Origin: Anastrepha obliqua
Taxonomy: Eukaryota > Arthropoda > Insecta > Diptera > Tephritidae
Direction of reading: 5' to 3'
NCBI RefSeq assembly: GCF_027943255.1
Contig: NC_072894.1
Location: 131,369,601-131,433,600 of the forward strand
Length of the DNA stretch: 64,000 nt
This document shows, piece by piece, positions 11,001 to 22,170 of this stretch. How positions within the stretch are numbered: position 1 is the first letter of the stretch; the number at the start of each line of letters is the position of its first letter. Made by a program: the position numbers and the translations under genes. The notes beneath the pieces were generated by a model. That model saw only the letters and a program-made list of their open reading frames with translations. It did no database searches and was not told the origin of the DNA.

Positions 11001-11219
11001 GGGCCTGAAATATATGGATTAATAGTATGTAAATTTGGAGTTTGTGGGTAAGCCTGCTTGCGGTTAAGTGGGTTAGCCTGCTCGCGGTATGATAGGGGTG
11101 GTTTCTAGGGGTTGCGTCTGTGTGTGCCTCGGTACCCAAAGGTTAGATAGTGTAGGGGTGTGGTGAGTCAGCCCACTTATGGTGTGAGACAAAATTTTAA
11201 GAAAAATAAGACTCAATTC

Positions 11220-12112
11220 AAGAAAATTAGTAATCGACTATATCATGTCTATGTTATCATAATCGATTTTCAGGTGTAGGAAAATTTCGAAACATGAAAA
11301 TTTCAAAATGCGATATCTCTGCGAAAAAAAATGATATTTGAGCAAACAAAACGCCATTTGAAAAAAGAAGGCTTGTATTTAAAGATGCCATCCTTTAATT
11401 TTGGTGAAAGAAAACATCTGCAAGGCTACATAACCTCAAATATGGGGGAAAATGGTGTTTTTTGCACTTTTAGGTTAGGATATCTCGAAAACCAGAGCTG
11501 ATAGAGCAATTCTGAGGCCAGATTTGGATTCAGCGCATCATAAACCTTTGGAAATATATAGTCTGGTTTCTGGGTCTGAATGTTGGTTAAATTTTGTCGG
11601 CCTGTGTAATCATGTACGCGCTTCGCTAATGTATAGGTTGCTCCGCTTAGTAGCTCAAAATCATACGACTAAATAAAGATAGCGGAAAAAACTTATAGAC
11701 AAAAATGTTCACAAAAGAATGCTCTATAAAAAAGCTCTGATGTATATTTTCCATAAAATCAATAAAAAAAAGTTATTACGCTTTAAAACAATTCATCCCT
11801 TAATTTTTCGCGTAATTTTGTTTATAACTTTTTTATTATTAATTTTACAATAAAAAGTTTTGAATGAATTGTAGATAATATTATTATCTACAAAAAAGTA
11901 TTTAACAAAATTTTCGTAACTTTTGAAATTCACGAGATAATCGCAAATCCAGTTGCACCCTTATTTCCAAGATGGCGGCCGCGGGACACAACCCCCGACC
12001 CCGAAAACTCAAATTTAAGTTCACAGTGATGGGTTTTACATAATAAAACCATAAACTCGCATACTCCTAAAATTACTTAGTTGGCTATTTTTTTTGTCTC
12101 TTTTGACTGGAC
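11220..12112 (-). repeat. right arm of the fold-back element
   Basis: Reverse complement of the left arm, with an extra ~45-base block (about 11695-11745) and a few substitutions and small indels. Confidence 0.88.
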
Positions 12113-12391
12113 TATAGGGACATTTCGCGAATGGCGAACTGTGGGCAACCGGACGACTCACAGGTTGTGGATAGTGAAAGGCTTTTAGATATGAAGGTTA
12201 GCTATGAATAACCAATAAACAGTAACGGACAGCGTTCGGCGGGTAGGATGGGAGATTCTCAGGGAGACTTTTTGGTTGCACCGAGCTCCTCATAAACCCT
12301 CTGTGCCTATTATTCTCTTAGGGTCAAGGCGAGTGTTTTGACGCCATTCAATAAACAGTTCTACTAATAATCTAGTGTTTTATGCGTAGCT
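12113..12391. other. unassigned spacer
   Basis: No open frame or repeat of note was recognised between the fold-back element and the LINE at 12405. Confidence 0.4.
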
Positions 12392-12404
12392 AGTCCCCCA
12401 TGAG
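12392..12404. repeat. left target-site duplication of a LINE
   Basis: AGTCCCCCATGAG; its partner at 13280-13292 differs by one base. Confidence 0.8.
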
Positions 12405-13279
12405 CTTAATCGCTCAGGCACAATTTTTTATAACAGCGTACAATTGCTGACGTATGTCGATGATATTGACATCATCGACCTTAACAACCGCGCTGTTAGT
12501 TCTGCCTTCTCCAAACTAGATAAAGAGGCAAAGCGAATGGGTCTGGTGGTGAACGAGGACAAAACGAAGTACCTACTGTCTTCAAACAAACAGTCGGCGC
12601 ACTCGCGTATCGGCACCCACGTCACTGTAGACAGTTATAATTTTGAGGTTGTAAAATACTTCGTTTATTTAGGAACCAGCATTAACACCGATAACAATGT
12701 CAGCCTTGAAATCCAACGTAGAATCTCTCTTGCCAACAAGTGCTACTTTGGACTAAGTAGGCAACTGAGCAGTGAAGTCCTCTCTCGACGAACAAAACTA
12801 ACACTCTACAAGACTCTCATCATGCCCGTCCTAACGTATGACGCAGAAGCTTGGACAATGACAACATCCGATAAAGCGACGCTTGGAGTGTTCGAGAGAA
12901 AGATTCTGCGTAAGATTTTTGACCTTTGCGCGTTGGCAACGGTGAATATCGTAGACGATGGAACGATGAGCTGTATGAGCTTTACGATGACATAGACATA
13001 GCGCAGCGAATAAAGATCCAGCGGCTACTGTGGCTGGGTCATGTCGTCCGAATGGATACAAACGCTCCGGATTTGAAAGTATTCGATGCGGTACCAGCTG
13101 GTGGTAGTAGAGGATGAGGAAAGCCTCCTCTGCGTTGGAAAGATCAGGTGGAGAAGGACTTGGCTTCACTTGGTGTGCCCAAGTGGCGCCAGTTAGCACG
13201 AGAAAGAAACGACTGGCGCGCTTTGTTAAACTCGGCCAAAATCGCGTAAGCGGTTATCGCGCCAATTAAGAAGAAGAAG
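12405..13279 (+). mobile_element. 5'-truncated LINE insertion with (GAA)n tail
   Basis: An 875-bp insertion flanked by a 13-bp near-identical duplication. It holds the 3' part of a reverse transcriptase gene and ends in a short AAGAAGAAGA tail in place of poly-A, which is common for LINE groups that end in simple repeats. Confidence 0.85.
12444..13249 (+). pseudogene. reverse transcriptase 3' half of a LINE, frameshifted
   Basis: It starts at the catalytic box, read here as YVDDIDIID (12453-12480) where YADDIDII is usual. Then come the thumb segment (KLDKEAKRMGLVVNEDKTKYLLSS, VVKYFVYLGTSI, RRTKLTLYKTLIMPVLTYDAEAWTM) and FERKILRKIFD. A frameshift near 12925 moves reading to RVGNGEYRRRWNDELYELY, LLWLGHVVRMD and PAGGSRG. 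One stop follows, then KPPLRWKDQVEKDLASLGV and WRALLNSAKIA up to about 13249. The GHVxRM...RW.DQV..D tail is typical of RTE/CR1-like insect LINEs; I did not settle the clade. Inactive. Confidence 0.85.
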
Positions 13280-13292
13280 AGTTCCCCATGAG
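13280..13292. repeat. right target-site duplication of a LINE
   Basis: AGTTCCCCATGAG directly after the GAA tail; matches 12392-12404 except one base. Confidence 0.8.
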
Positions 13293-14060
13293 TCGGTAGG
13301 CTTATGTCGTAGGCACGGTAATGGAGGAGCTCCTAGTGAGCCAGCACCAAAGTCCACAGATTTACGGGAAGTCTACTGCCAATATGTGCTTAGTCATAAA
13401 AAGACGGTAGTTCTTTCTAGGCTCCCGCTTTGTACTTACGAGAGATATGGGGAATGTGTTCTCCATATCGAATATGGAGGCGCAAAATCCATTTAACATT
13501 AACGCGAGCTCATCTATAGCAGAAACCTTGAGGTTGTATTTTTTTTAAGAGATGTAAAAGCAATCGAAAACCTTAGTCCGTGTGGGACTTTAACACCACT
13601 AAAATACCACATGTCCGACGGTTATTCCTACAGGGATAGCGATTTGGTTATTATATCTAAAGGCGATTGTGAGCAATAAGCTCAATAGTCAGTTACATGC
13701 ATTTGATCAGTACGCAGTTGTTCATGCTGCTGCGTTCGTCTAGCATTATTCCTTCGCCTGAAAATCAATATTGCGAAATTACAGGATAATTCGTGTTGCA
13801 AAAGTTTGAAGCGTCCTCCAGTTTTCATCCGACACAAGCATTTGTGGGACTAGATTATTGGGCATTAGAAGCACACCAGTTTTGATTGCTACGTCGTCGC
13901 GTTCCTTAGCGCACCTGATCCCTCAGTGTACTTTTCGTCCAAGCATTCTGGGCAATAAGGAGTGCCAGCCAAGTTTAGACGATGCAGACATTTTTCGAAG
14001 CATCCGTGTCTGCTTAAAAGCTACTTCAGAAAAAAATCAACGTACCCGTGTTTTTGACAG
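13293..14060. other. unassigned spacer
   Basis: No domain or repeat recognised. It continues the sequence interrupted at 12404. Confidence 0.4.
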
Positions 14061-14900
14061 ATCCACTCCTTAATCCGTGAGATCAACGTCCCCACAGCTT
14101 CTGAAATGGGGGTTATATTGTAAACCAAGGTTTTTTGCGTGTATGCCGATTGTTAATTGACGGGTAAGCCCAGCTACGAGCTTGGAAATTAAATGGCGTG
14201 GAGTCCCTAGGACTTTCTGTGTCCTCTGTCTACCGTACTGAGGCCAAAAGGGATTACAAAATAGCATATGAACAAATGGAGCCCTATTTTTTCTGTGCTT
14301 TATTCAGAAATAAATGGTGCAATTCCCCTTTAACAACGGTCAGCGGACTGTCGATAACCACGCAGGAGGTTTCTGAGATCAATTCAGTTCCCTCCCTGGC
14401 AAGCTCATCAACAATTTCATTTCCCTCTATGTTCCTATCACCTACAACCCAGATCAGAGAAATGTTACCTGCAAACCCAAGAGATTCGCTCTCTGGAGTT
14501 AACTAGTTTTGGTCTGCACTATAGCGTCGTCAGGACCTCGATCGCGGCTTGACTAGAAAACATATTAATATCTCCCTCTCTCCCCCGTTCCTTAAGCATT
14601 TTGCATGCCTGCACTATCGCAAAGACTTCTGCCTCAAAAACACTGGCAGTATTCAGCAGTTTTAAGGAAATAGGTAAAATGGCTTATTTCGAGAAAGCCC
14701 CTACACCAACTCCCGATTCCATCTTGGAGCCGTCAGTGAAGACAGAGTTACCAGCTTCGGTGCAGCAGATTTCCCCCTCGATCTACATGGAAAGATTGCC
14801 CTGGCACGACCCCCGAACTCCAGCTAAGCTCCTCACATAACCTTGAACTATCATCTAAAACTTGAAAGATCCTTAGAAGCCAACCTCCGGATTGCTCAAG
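14061..14900 (-). pseudogene. RNase H domain and tail of a LOA/I-like LINE
   Basis: The minus strand reads, in order: VFTDGSKMESGVGVGAFSK (about 14690-14745), the first RNase H motif; ASVFEAEVFAIVQACKMLK (about 14600-14655), with the catalytic glutamate; NIEGNEIVDELAREGT (about 14375-14425), the last motif; then a tail, LISKLVAGLTRQLTIGIHAKNLGL (14070-14267). Stops and frame changes interrupt it. The third RNase H acid was not located. Two shorter relatives lie at 5711-5880 and 40280-40990 on the same strand. Confidence 0.75.
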
Positions 14901-16107
14901 GGTTCACTTTACAAAAATCTGAGCAGGGCAGAATATTCACAGAAAATGGGTGCATAAAACTAAAACAATCTTTAAATTGTTTCCTCGCAAATCGATAAGC
15001 CCAATTAATACAAAGTGATTGAATAAATTTTCTCTTCACACCCAAATTAACGTAAATACGCCTCACACATGCAATTTATTTGTTTGTAGTATTTAGAAAA
15101 CCAGAAGCGTTAATTTGATTTTGAATGATTCGAGATGACATCCGCACAAAAAGGCACTTACAATCACTCCTCTTAAATTAGGTGACTACTATTCCATTCT
15201 CTTCTCTGCCTCACACACAGTTGCAGCTCTCTCGCAAGTGTGAGCATCGTAAGCACCGTAAGCACCACTGATTTTATCCCGACTGCCGCTCCTTATCTAC
15301 ATACCCACAATTGCTTTCGTGTACTTTTTAAGCCAACCATAAGCCTCATCAGCTACAAAGTACTCGCATAAGCGTTCCCCAACGACAGATCAATGCCTTG
15401 AATTATTCTAATTGCTCTCCGGCTTCGAGTGTGTTGGCTGTGGAATTGCTGTGCAGCATTTGTTTGGGGTTTTCGAGCGCCAATACATGCATATGTGTGT
15501 ATGTGTGTGTGTACACATTAGCGCGGAAATAGGCTTCTTTAATACGTGTGTGGGGGTGTATGTGTCAGCCGCGTAGGGTGTGAGGTGGCACTGGGTGGTG
15601 CCACTTAATTGCTTCAGAAAACATTATTGGAAAAGTTTCGCCATTAATCCGCACACTACAAATCGATATGTATTTATATATTTGCATAAAATTATTTGCT
15701 AGATTTGCATATAGTAATTTCTGCTGTAAAGTAGTGTGGGCGGATTTTGCTGAAGTGGCATGCAGATGTATGTGTAAGTAAGTGTAAGCTGGATTACGTG
15801 GCGTAATTTACATTAAGCAACATTAGCGCTTAGCGGCCTAGAAGCGGATTTGTGGGGAAAAACTTTTTTATAAATCGATATTTGACGAAACGGCGCAGCA
15901 GTTCAAAGTTTTTCAGGAAAAAAATATTTCATTGAAATAAAATAAAATTAAATTAAAAAAAAAAAAAAAAAATATAAGATATCCTCGTCGTATTTCGTAT
16001 TTAAGAAAATGAACCAGACGATGGCTAGTGGCATTACCAAAGGTTTTCTGAGATTTTAGGCCAAAGAATCAGCCCAGAACCGTGTACGTGACAAAATCTT
16101 GCCGAGG
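14901..16107. other. spacer with TG repeats
   Basis: No gene supported. (TG)n occurs at about 15494-15512 and TGTG-rich sequence at 15545-15590. An A-rich run lies at 15940-15975. Confidence 0.45.
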
Positions 16108-16198
16108 TCCTATGCGTCTTGATATTTTTCCACAAATGGAGGGTGCTACAATTTGGAGACGACTCCGGAAGGCAGATGGTTTTTTATGATGAGAGTTT
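16108..16198 (-). mobile_element. SINE fragment
   Basis: Minus-strand copy of part of the body of the SINE at 5246-5578 (shared landmark TTCCACAAATGGAGGG). It lacks the tRNA-like head. Confidence 0.65.
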
Positions 16199-16603
16199 CC
16201 GCCTATAGCGTCTCTAATAGTCTGGTTACTATTTAGTGTATACTGGACCACAAACTAATTTATAAAAGTTAATGCTGTGGGGTGGAAGCCCACTATTGGT
16301 GGCATAATTCTACGTCAGTCTTCTCTCAGCTGTTTAGGAACAGATTTGTTTATAGGAATAACACCAAAATTGAATCTCATAAGGGATCCACTAGCATCTA
16401 GCAGACCAGCCTCATTAAGTTTCGTTTCTATCCCAAGATCATCACCAAACAAATTTTGAGTTCCTCTACTCATATGCAGACGTTCTTTTACCTCAAGGCA
16501 GTAATTTTTTATATTCGTTACAACACATAGTACACCATTTATATTAATATGGTCGTAAATCTGAATCTGTCATTCGTTGCAAGCATTTTTTATTATTTAG
16601 TTG

Positions 16604-16611
16604 TTGTCCAT
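16604..16611. repeat. 8-bp target-site duplication (left)
   Basis: TTGTCCAT, repeated exactly at 17212-17219. An 8-bp duplication is the mark of hAT-type insertion. Confidence 0.75.
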
Positions 16612-17211
16612 TAGGCCGGGTCGATTTGTGGGGAGGCAAAAAAATCGCCCATTGCTCTGTGAAAATCATATTCTAGGGATCAAAATAAGAAACTTTGCCG
16701 AAAGAACCATACCTCTAAAACGAATCCTGATGTCCCCCAATTTGGGTCGAACTTTTGGTGTCTTTTGTGGGGTGGCAAAAAAATCGGCCATTGCTCTGTG
16801 AAAATCATATTCTAGGGATCAAAATAAGAAACTTTGCCGAAGGAACCATACCTCTAAAACGAATTCTGATGTCCCCCAATTTGGGTCGAACTTTTTAGTT
16901 TCTTTTCTCATGTAAAGGCCAAAAATGGTGATATTTTGAAATGATTATATGGGGAACCCCCCAGAAGAGTTCCAGGGGGTGTGCCACTGGCATGGGTGGA
17001 TCGGCCGTCCAAAGTTAGTGGGGTTCGGTCATACATTTGGACTCGATTGGAGCACTCTAAATGGGTCAAAGTGGGATTTTTCGTTCGACCCAAATTGGGG
17101 GACATCAGAATTCGTTTTAGAGGTATGGTTCCTTCGGCAAAGTTTCTTATTTTAATCCCTAGAATACGATTTTCACAGAGCAATGAGCGATTTTTAAATC
17201 GACCCACCCTA
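16612..17211. mobile_element. hAT-like MITE with internal repeats
   Basis: A 600-bp element with inverted ends, TAGGCCGGGTCGATTT on the left and AAATCGACCCACCCTA on the right, and an exact 8-bp duplication. It holds two direct copies of a ~125-base unit (about 16634-16758 and 16769-16893; shared landmark TTGCTCTGTGAAAATCATAT) and a third, inverted copy at about 17078-17200. No transposase is encoded. The superfamily call rests on duplication length. Confidence 0.75.
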
Positions 17212-17219
17212 TTGTCCAT
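17212..17219. repeat. 8-bp target-site duplication (right)
   Basis: TTGTCCAT, exact partner of 16604-16611. Confidence 0.75.
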
Positions 17220-17340
17220 TGGTCTCAACTGAAAACCATTAGAAATACAAATTATGAGTATTTATGGAGGTTGAAAATAATTCACTTATCTGCTTAGCTT
17301 CAGAATTCAAAAAATAGCATAAAATTTTGTAGATCACTTA

Positions 17341-18690
17341 AACTTTTTGAAGCTGCTTACAAACATACAAACACATACTTATACACATGCACGTACATAC
17401 ATAATATATTTGTTGCAAGCACAAAAAAATGGCTACTCAAAATGCCTCCACACCCCATTAAAAAATTAAATGAAACAGCAACAATAACAGAGAAAAAGGA
17501 AAAGATTATAATAAAGTAAGAAAAGTAACAAAATCTAAAGCAACCAAATTGAAGGCACCGACAAAAGCAACAACAAACACTGAAGCTAAGTGTTGAACTG
17601 AAAACCGGCCGCCAACTGCCAACTGTCGACCGTCCAAAGTGAGTGAGTGAGTTGCGTGAGCGGCGTGGCAGGGGCATTGAAGAGATTGCGTTTGTGGACA
17701 ACGTGAATGTTGTGCCCAAAAACCGAGCGGGGAAGAGCGTGGAAGGTGGTGATTGCGCTGAGTTGCGTAGCTGTTAAGTTGCGTTGAAGGCGATGCTGAT
17801 GGCGATGGTGATGGCGATGAAACTGCTGCTGCTGTTGCTGTTGTTGTTGCTGATATAATAAAACTGGTGAATTCGTATGGCCTACACCCTCCTCCCAATA
17901 CACACACACTCACACTCATCAATATTACCTACTCCTTGACTTGAAAGACTGCTGTGAGATGAAGTGGCACAACTTTAAGCAGGCATATGTTTTTTTTGCT
18001 GCTGCTACTGTTTCTATTGATGTTATTTTTACTGATGCTGATATTACTGTTGCTCCTGCTGCTGCTGCTGTTGCTGGTCTTTCGCTTCTATTGCATTGTA
18101 TAAATAAATTAAGGCGAATTTATTATGCGTAGCGCACAACGATTTTGGCATAAACGATGGAATAACAAGAGCAGCAACAACAAAATTGGCATGCAATACT
18201 AACAGCATTGATAGCAGCTTTTACCCATACATTCGAAATCGTATAACAACTTAAGCAATGAGAAGAAGCGACAGTAAATAGAACTGGCCCCGCAGGAAAA
18301 AGGACAGGTCGCCAAATTGATGTTTGTGACGGAACTATTGTTTGAGTTTAGAACAATCACACACTCGCTCAATTACAAACACACATTCAATTTAATAGAA
18401 ACTCTGTAGTTGCGACTGGCTGGCAGATAATTTTTTTTTTAATTGCACATGAATGTTGCAAGTTCCCTCTGAAAAGGCATCGGAAGTCTAGGAAGCAACT
18501 TAGCCTAGTTAAGTAAAGACACTTGATGGTGAAGGAGCTCTTAACTGGGTAATACTGGATGGGACTAAAAATGTGCTGGGACTCAAAATTAATTCAGGTC
18601 GGTACTATCGTAAAGGGTATGGTACTATGAAGAGCGAAGAGGTGGAGCAAGGAACGTAATGCGTGTTTTTTCAGCTGCACGAGAACTACC
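17341..18690. other. spacer rich in CAA/CAG repeats
   Basis: Trinucleotide tracts at about 17820-17852 and 17995-18080 give glutamine- and leucine-rich frames (up to 138 aa) that look like repeat artefacts. No gene supported. Confidence 0.5.
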
Positions 18691-18960
18691 GATTTTGATA
18701 ACTAGGGTTTGATAGCTGGGAACGTCAAATTGTGTTGATATTTCTGTGCAGTAAGGCTTGGCAAGTCATCACGAATTATTTAACACCACAACAATGCTTT
18801 CCAATTCAAAGTAGTCAAAAGTTGGTCTAATTGAATGGAGTCGTTAGCGTAGCTGCAGCGGACATATGCCGGATATCATCTTAAAAAAATAAATACCATG
18901 GAATTATCTACCAAATTATAATAAAAAAAATCATGCTGTTTCATTCAGTTCTCAAGCTCT
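18691..18960 (+). pseudogene. 5' end of a mariner-type element, relic
   Basis: Similar over about 110 bases to 25665-25800 (shared pattern CAGTAAGGYTTG, CAAGTCATnACGAATyrTTTAA, CAACAAYGCTT). The pattern resembles the leader and first codons (MNRLTPQQR-like) of Tc1/mariner transposases with an N-terminal helix-turn-helix. No intact frame and no catalytic part. Confidence 0.35.
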
Positions 18961-19054
18961 TAAAAAAACACCCGATATAAACCCAAGCAGCTACTAAGGG
19001 TAAGAACTACCTCCCTTAGCTTACTTACCTAGCAAAACGCAAAGACCAAATTAA

Positions 19055-19612
19055 CTCTTGCGTAGCGAAATAATGTAGAACAAATAAGTATTTCTTGACG
19101 GCTACGTAATCTTCTCAACAGCTCTTCTGCCTCAATACTAACGTTAAATTTGTTCTGCTCTGTAGCTGTGAAGCTTGGCCAGCAGCAAACGAAGTTAAAA
19201 ACTAAACTAAACTAAACTAAACGTTTGTGGACCGCTGCCTTCGCCGAATCCTCCGCATCTGGTGGCTCGAGAACTGTATCTTAAATGAGGATCTACTCAA
19301 TAAATGTAACCAAAGGCCGATAAATATTGAGGTTCGGGAAAGAAAATGAAACTAGAGAGGGAGTATCCTGCGCAAACCAACGCACGGAGTCAGCAGAGCT
19401 GCTTTAGACTGGAGTCCACAGGGAGCACGAAATAGAGGACGTCCAAGGGACTCATGGCGACGTAGCAATATAGATGACCTTGATAGTATGGACAAAAATC
19501 TGGCATGGGCACAGGTTAAGGCAAAAGCTGGAGACCGAAATTGTTGCAAATCATTTGCTCTGACTCTATGGGATCAGTAATCGGCGCGTTAGCAATTAAT
19601 CATCATCATTCG
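19055..19612 (+). pseudogene. C-terminal part of an RTE-like LINE
   Basis: Scattered frames read NVKFVLLCSCEAWP (about 19142), FVDRCLRRILRIWWLENC (about 19222) and then RKPTHGVSRAALDWSPQG, ARNRGRPRDSWRR and DKNLAWAQVKAKAGDRNCCK up to a stop at about 19578. This matches the tail of RTE-type proteins, like the one at 5585-5650. An (AAACT)n run at 19198-19220 sits inside, and the copy ends near a short CAT repeat (19600-19608), as RTE elements tend to end in simple repeats. Stops and frameshifts make it inactive. Confidence 0.7.
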
Positions 19613-21440
19613 CCTATTTCATATCCCGGAGTATCGCAACTGACTAGCGTTTCTTATATGATACATATGTAAGTCTGTGTTCCTTGAAAGCAGCTACCTA
19701 GCCTAAGAAATAAATAATTGTTACGTGCACTTCTGTTAGGTGTTTCGCTGTGCTCCTCCTCCTATTTGTTGCGTGTGTCTTGATGATGTTCCAGAAATGA
19801 AACCAATTTTAAGCCCACTCTGAATGGCAAATAGTTTTTTAAGGAGCTTTTTCAAGGCAGAAATAGCCTAATAGTCCATCTATAAAATCCCATTATGTAA
19901 AAATTGTATTATTGTAATTTCTGTTCACTAAATACTTCGAAAATTTCACCAGTCGGAGTTCGCCAATTAAAGGTTACAAGGTTGTTTAAGTTTCAAGTCT
20001 TTCATATTTTTCTCCAGCTCATATTTTCACTACAGGGTCTGGAAGAAAAATCCATAATTACATATAAATATGTATGTCAGTTGGTATATGTAGGCGTGTA
20101 TGTGGCTATGTATGACTCTGTGCGTTTGCATTTACAATACAAATCCGAAAGGAGGCAATTTGAAGTCGTCAAGCATCACAACAGCTTTGAATTTTTAGGT
20201 GAAGAGTAAATGGCAACGATGCTGCGCCGAAGAGTGAATGAGGGCACTAAAAGGCGGTCGCACGCACTGGGCATTGAAGCGTTGGAAGCATTTGATGCTG
20301 GAGCATTGTAGCGATGGAGCGATGGAGTGATGGCGCTGTCCAAACGTATTGAGGTTAGCTGGGCCTGAAATGTCCGAAGTGCCATGAAATCAATAGCAAC
20401 ATCAACAACATCAGCAGCAGCGCAGCAGCAGCAATGTGTAACAACAAAAACACAAAGCACAAAGAATAACCAAATAGCATCGTAAATATATCAACAGGAA
20501 ATATGATACGCAATTGTGCAGTATGGGCCGCTGTTTGCTGGGGTTGGAGCTACATGCGAATGCTGAGATGCTGTGTGCACTGAGGCTAAATATTAGACGT
20601 GACGTTCTGGGTCAGTCGTCCGTCAAGCAGTTAGGCGGTGCTGAAGAGCAGTCGCTCACTAAGTACTGTTCAACTTAACTGCTTAGCTGGAATTATTGGA
20701 AGACATTATTGGGGTCGTTGGGTTGCGCTGATGATGGAGTTTATTATGCTTCACTAAAAAGAAAAGTATCCTCAATTTTTTCATTCCATTTTCTATTCGT
20801 TTTACGAGCACTTTTTCTGCCATCCAGTCAGCGAGTCAACCAGTCAGGCAGCCAGTGCGGCAATCGGTTAGTCAAATGGTCATGCTTAGCTAGAATTTCT
20901 GGAATAATTAAGTAAAACTGAGCTGATTGAACGCAGCATTTGCTGCAGAGCAATTTAAGTTTGCTGAAATTCGATGATTGCCGCCATGCACGGCCGATTT
21001 CTAATAAAGTGTTCGAATGTGCGCTCGTTTATGTGAGTATTTGGTGCGCATTGTATTTGCTTGTAGGAGTTTTAAAAACTTTTCAAAGATAGCCTGCCAT
21101 GTGAACAATTATGCGAGTACTAACTTTGAAAATTTAATTTAAAATAAAATCAACAAACCGAAGCACAATGTCAGATTTAACCAATATAAGGCGACCAAAT
21201 GCTCAAAAAAAGACTTCAAATTCAATCATCTTTTGTTAGATGTTAGAAAAATATCGAACTTTTGCGAAAATAAACAAAAAATATGTTTTTTGTTTGAAAA
21301 TAATGTCATTATTGACACGCTGAAGATTGAATTTCAACAAGAATTAATTTTACAACTCGCTTTAGTCACTTGATTTAGGTGCTTAAAATATAGTCGTTCA
21401 TCATCATTCTCCTCATAGCATCACAGATCGGGGTGAAGAA
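19613..21440. other. spacer with short repeats
   Basis: No gene supported. Contains CAGCAG runs near 20410-20432 and imperfect CAGT/CAGC repeats at 20820-20870. Confidence 0.45.
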
Positions 21441-22165
21441 TTGCTTCCGTTACACTTCGCCAGCATATTTTTCCGGATACCGGATCATGTAGCGTATTTG
21501 AAGCCGAAATTCTGGCTATCAGGGAAAGCCTGTTGGTCTTAAAGAAGAGTGGCCTCACCACAAGAGAAATAAATATGTACTGAAATAGCCAATCAGCCCT
21601 AATTTCACTGCAATCATCTAATATTAACTCGAAGGCAGTAAAAGAATGTATAGACGTTTTCAAAGAACTATCACAGTACTTTACAATAAATCTGATTGTG
21701 TTACCGCGTCACAGAGGCGTAGAAGGTAACTGCAAAGCAGATGAACTAGCGAGATTGAGTACGACATTACCGATCCAACCAGAACATACATACCAAAACG
21801 AACATACTTACATAGCTCTCGCAACTTGTGAGCGACTAACAGATAAGCACACCATCAAATCTGCCAACGTGCTATGGGCTCAGTCCCTGACCGGTGGAAA
21901 AAGTAGGATGACGGGGCCAGAATGGTATATGGACCGTACAAACCCACTGTTGAAACTTAACAGGAAGGACGTGAGAAATCTTTTTGGGGTTCTAACAGGG
22001 CATTGCCTTATAGGCAGGCATGCCAGCAGATGGGAGCATTCTCTAACGACTACTGCAGAAGTTGTAACGACATTCAAGAAGAAGAGAGTACAGAACACAT
22101 TCTATTCGGGTGCATGGATCTGTAGAAGAAGGTTTAATATTCTAGGAAAAAGTATTTTTGAGTAA
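21441..22165 (+). pseudogene. RNase H domain and tail of a LOA/I-like LINE
   Basis: The 5' part reads CSVFEAEILAIRESLLVLKK across a frame change (about 21490-21545; catalytic E in FEAE). The third-acid motif is degraded (NSQSALISLQSSN, with a stop just before). Then an open 155-codon frame starts with LPRHRGVEGNCKADELAR (21702-21755), the usual GHxGxxGNxxAD box, and runs through a tail, KLNRKDVRNLFGVLTGHCLI. The expected CxxC knuckle has frayed. It is on the opposite strand from most other RNase H relics here. Confidence 0.75.
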
Positions 22166-22170
22166 CTAGG

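Larger units (their letters stand above)
10162..12112. mobile_element. fold-back element with very long terminal inverted repeats
   Basis: The 1951-bp element starts GTCCAGTCAAAAG and ends CTTTTGACTGGAC, with TA on each side (10160-10161 and 12113-12114). Left arm 10162-11000 and right arm 11220-12112 are reverse complements of each other with only scattered differences by eye. The right arm carries an extra block of about 45 bases near 11695-11745. A 219-bp loop separates them. No transposase is encoded. TA flanks point to movement by a Tc1/mariner-type transposase, but the arms are far longer than usual for that group. Confidence 0.88.
16315..17228 (-). pseudogene. unrecognised coding exon split by a MITE
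   Basis: From about 16560 down to the stop at 16315-16317 the minus strand is open for about 80 codons, including YDHININGVLCVVTNIKNY, CLEVKERLHMSRGTQNLFGD and SLMRFNFGVIPINKSVPKQL. Upstream the frame changes near 16560 to NNKKCLQRMTDSD. It then meets a 600-bp hAT-like MITE (16612-17211), beyond which ETNGQ continues up to 17228. There the minus strand reads CTAATGGTTTTCAG, a good fly branch point and 3' splice site. Composition looks protein-like and unlike any LINE or transposase I know. It could be the last exon of a host gene copy or part of a large mobile element. I do not recognise the family. With an insertion and a frameshift it is almost certainly broken. Confidence 0.4.

Noticed and set aside
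10162..12112. Possible large mobile element with hidden genes
   Set aside because: The arms and loop contain no open frame with a recognisable domain; the structure is only the inverted repeat.
17506..17922. Overlapping minus frames of 107-138 aa with poly-glutamine
   Set aside because: They arise from CAG/CAA-type repeats, overlap in several frames and have no domain or splice context.
19198..19220. (AAACT)n run as a regulatory or CRISPR-like array
   Set aside because: A short pure microsatellite of about four to five units inside a decayed LINE; no spacers.
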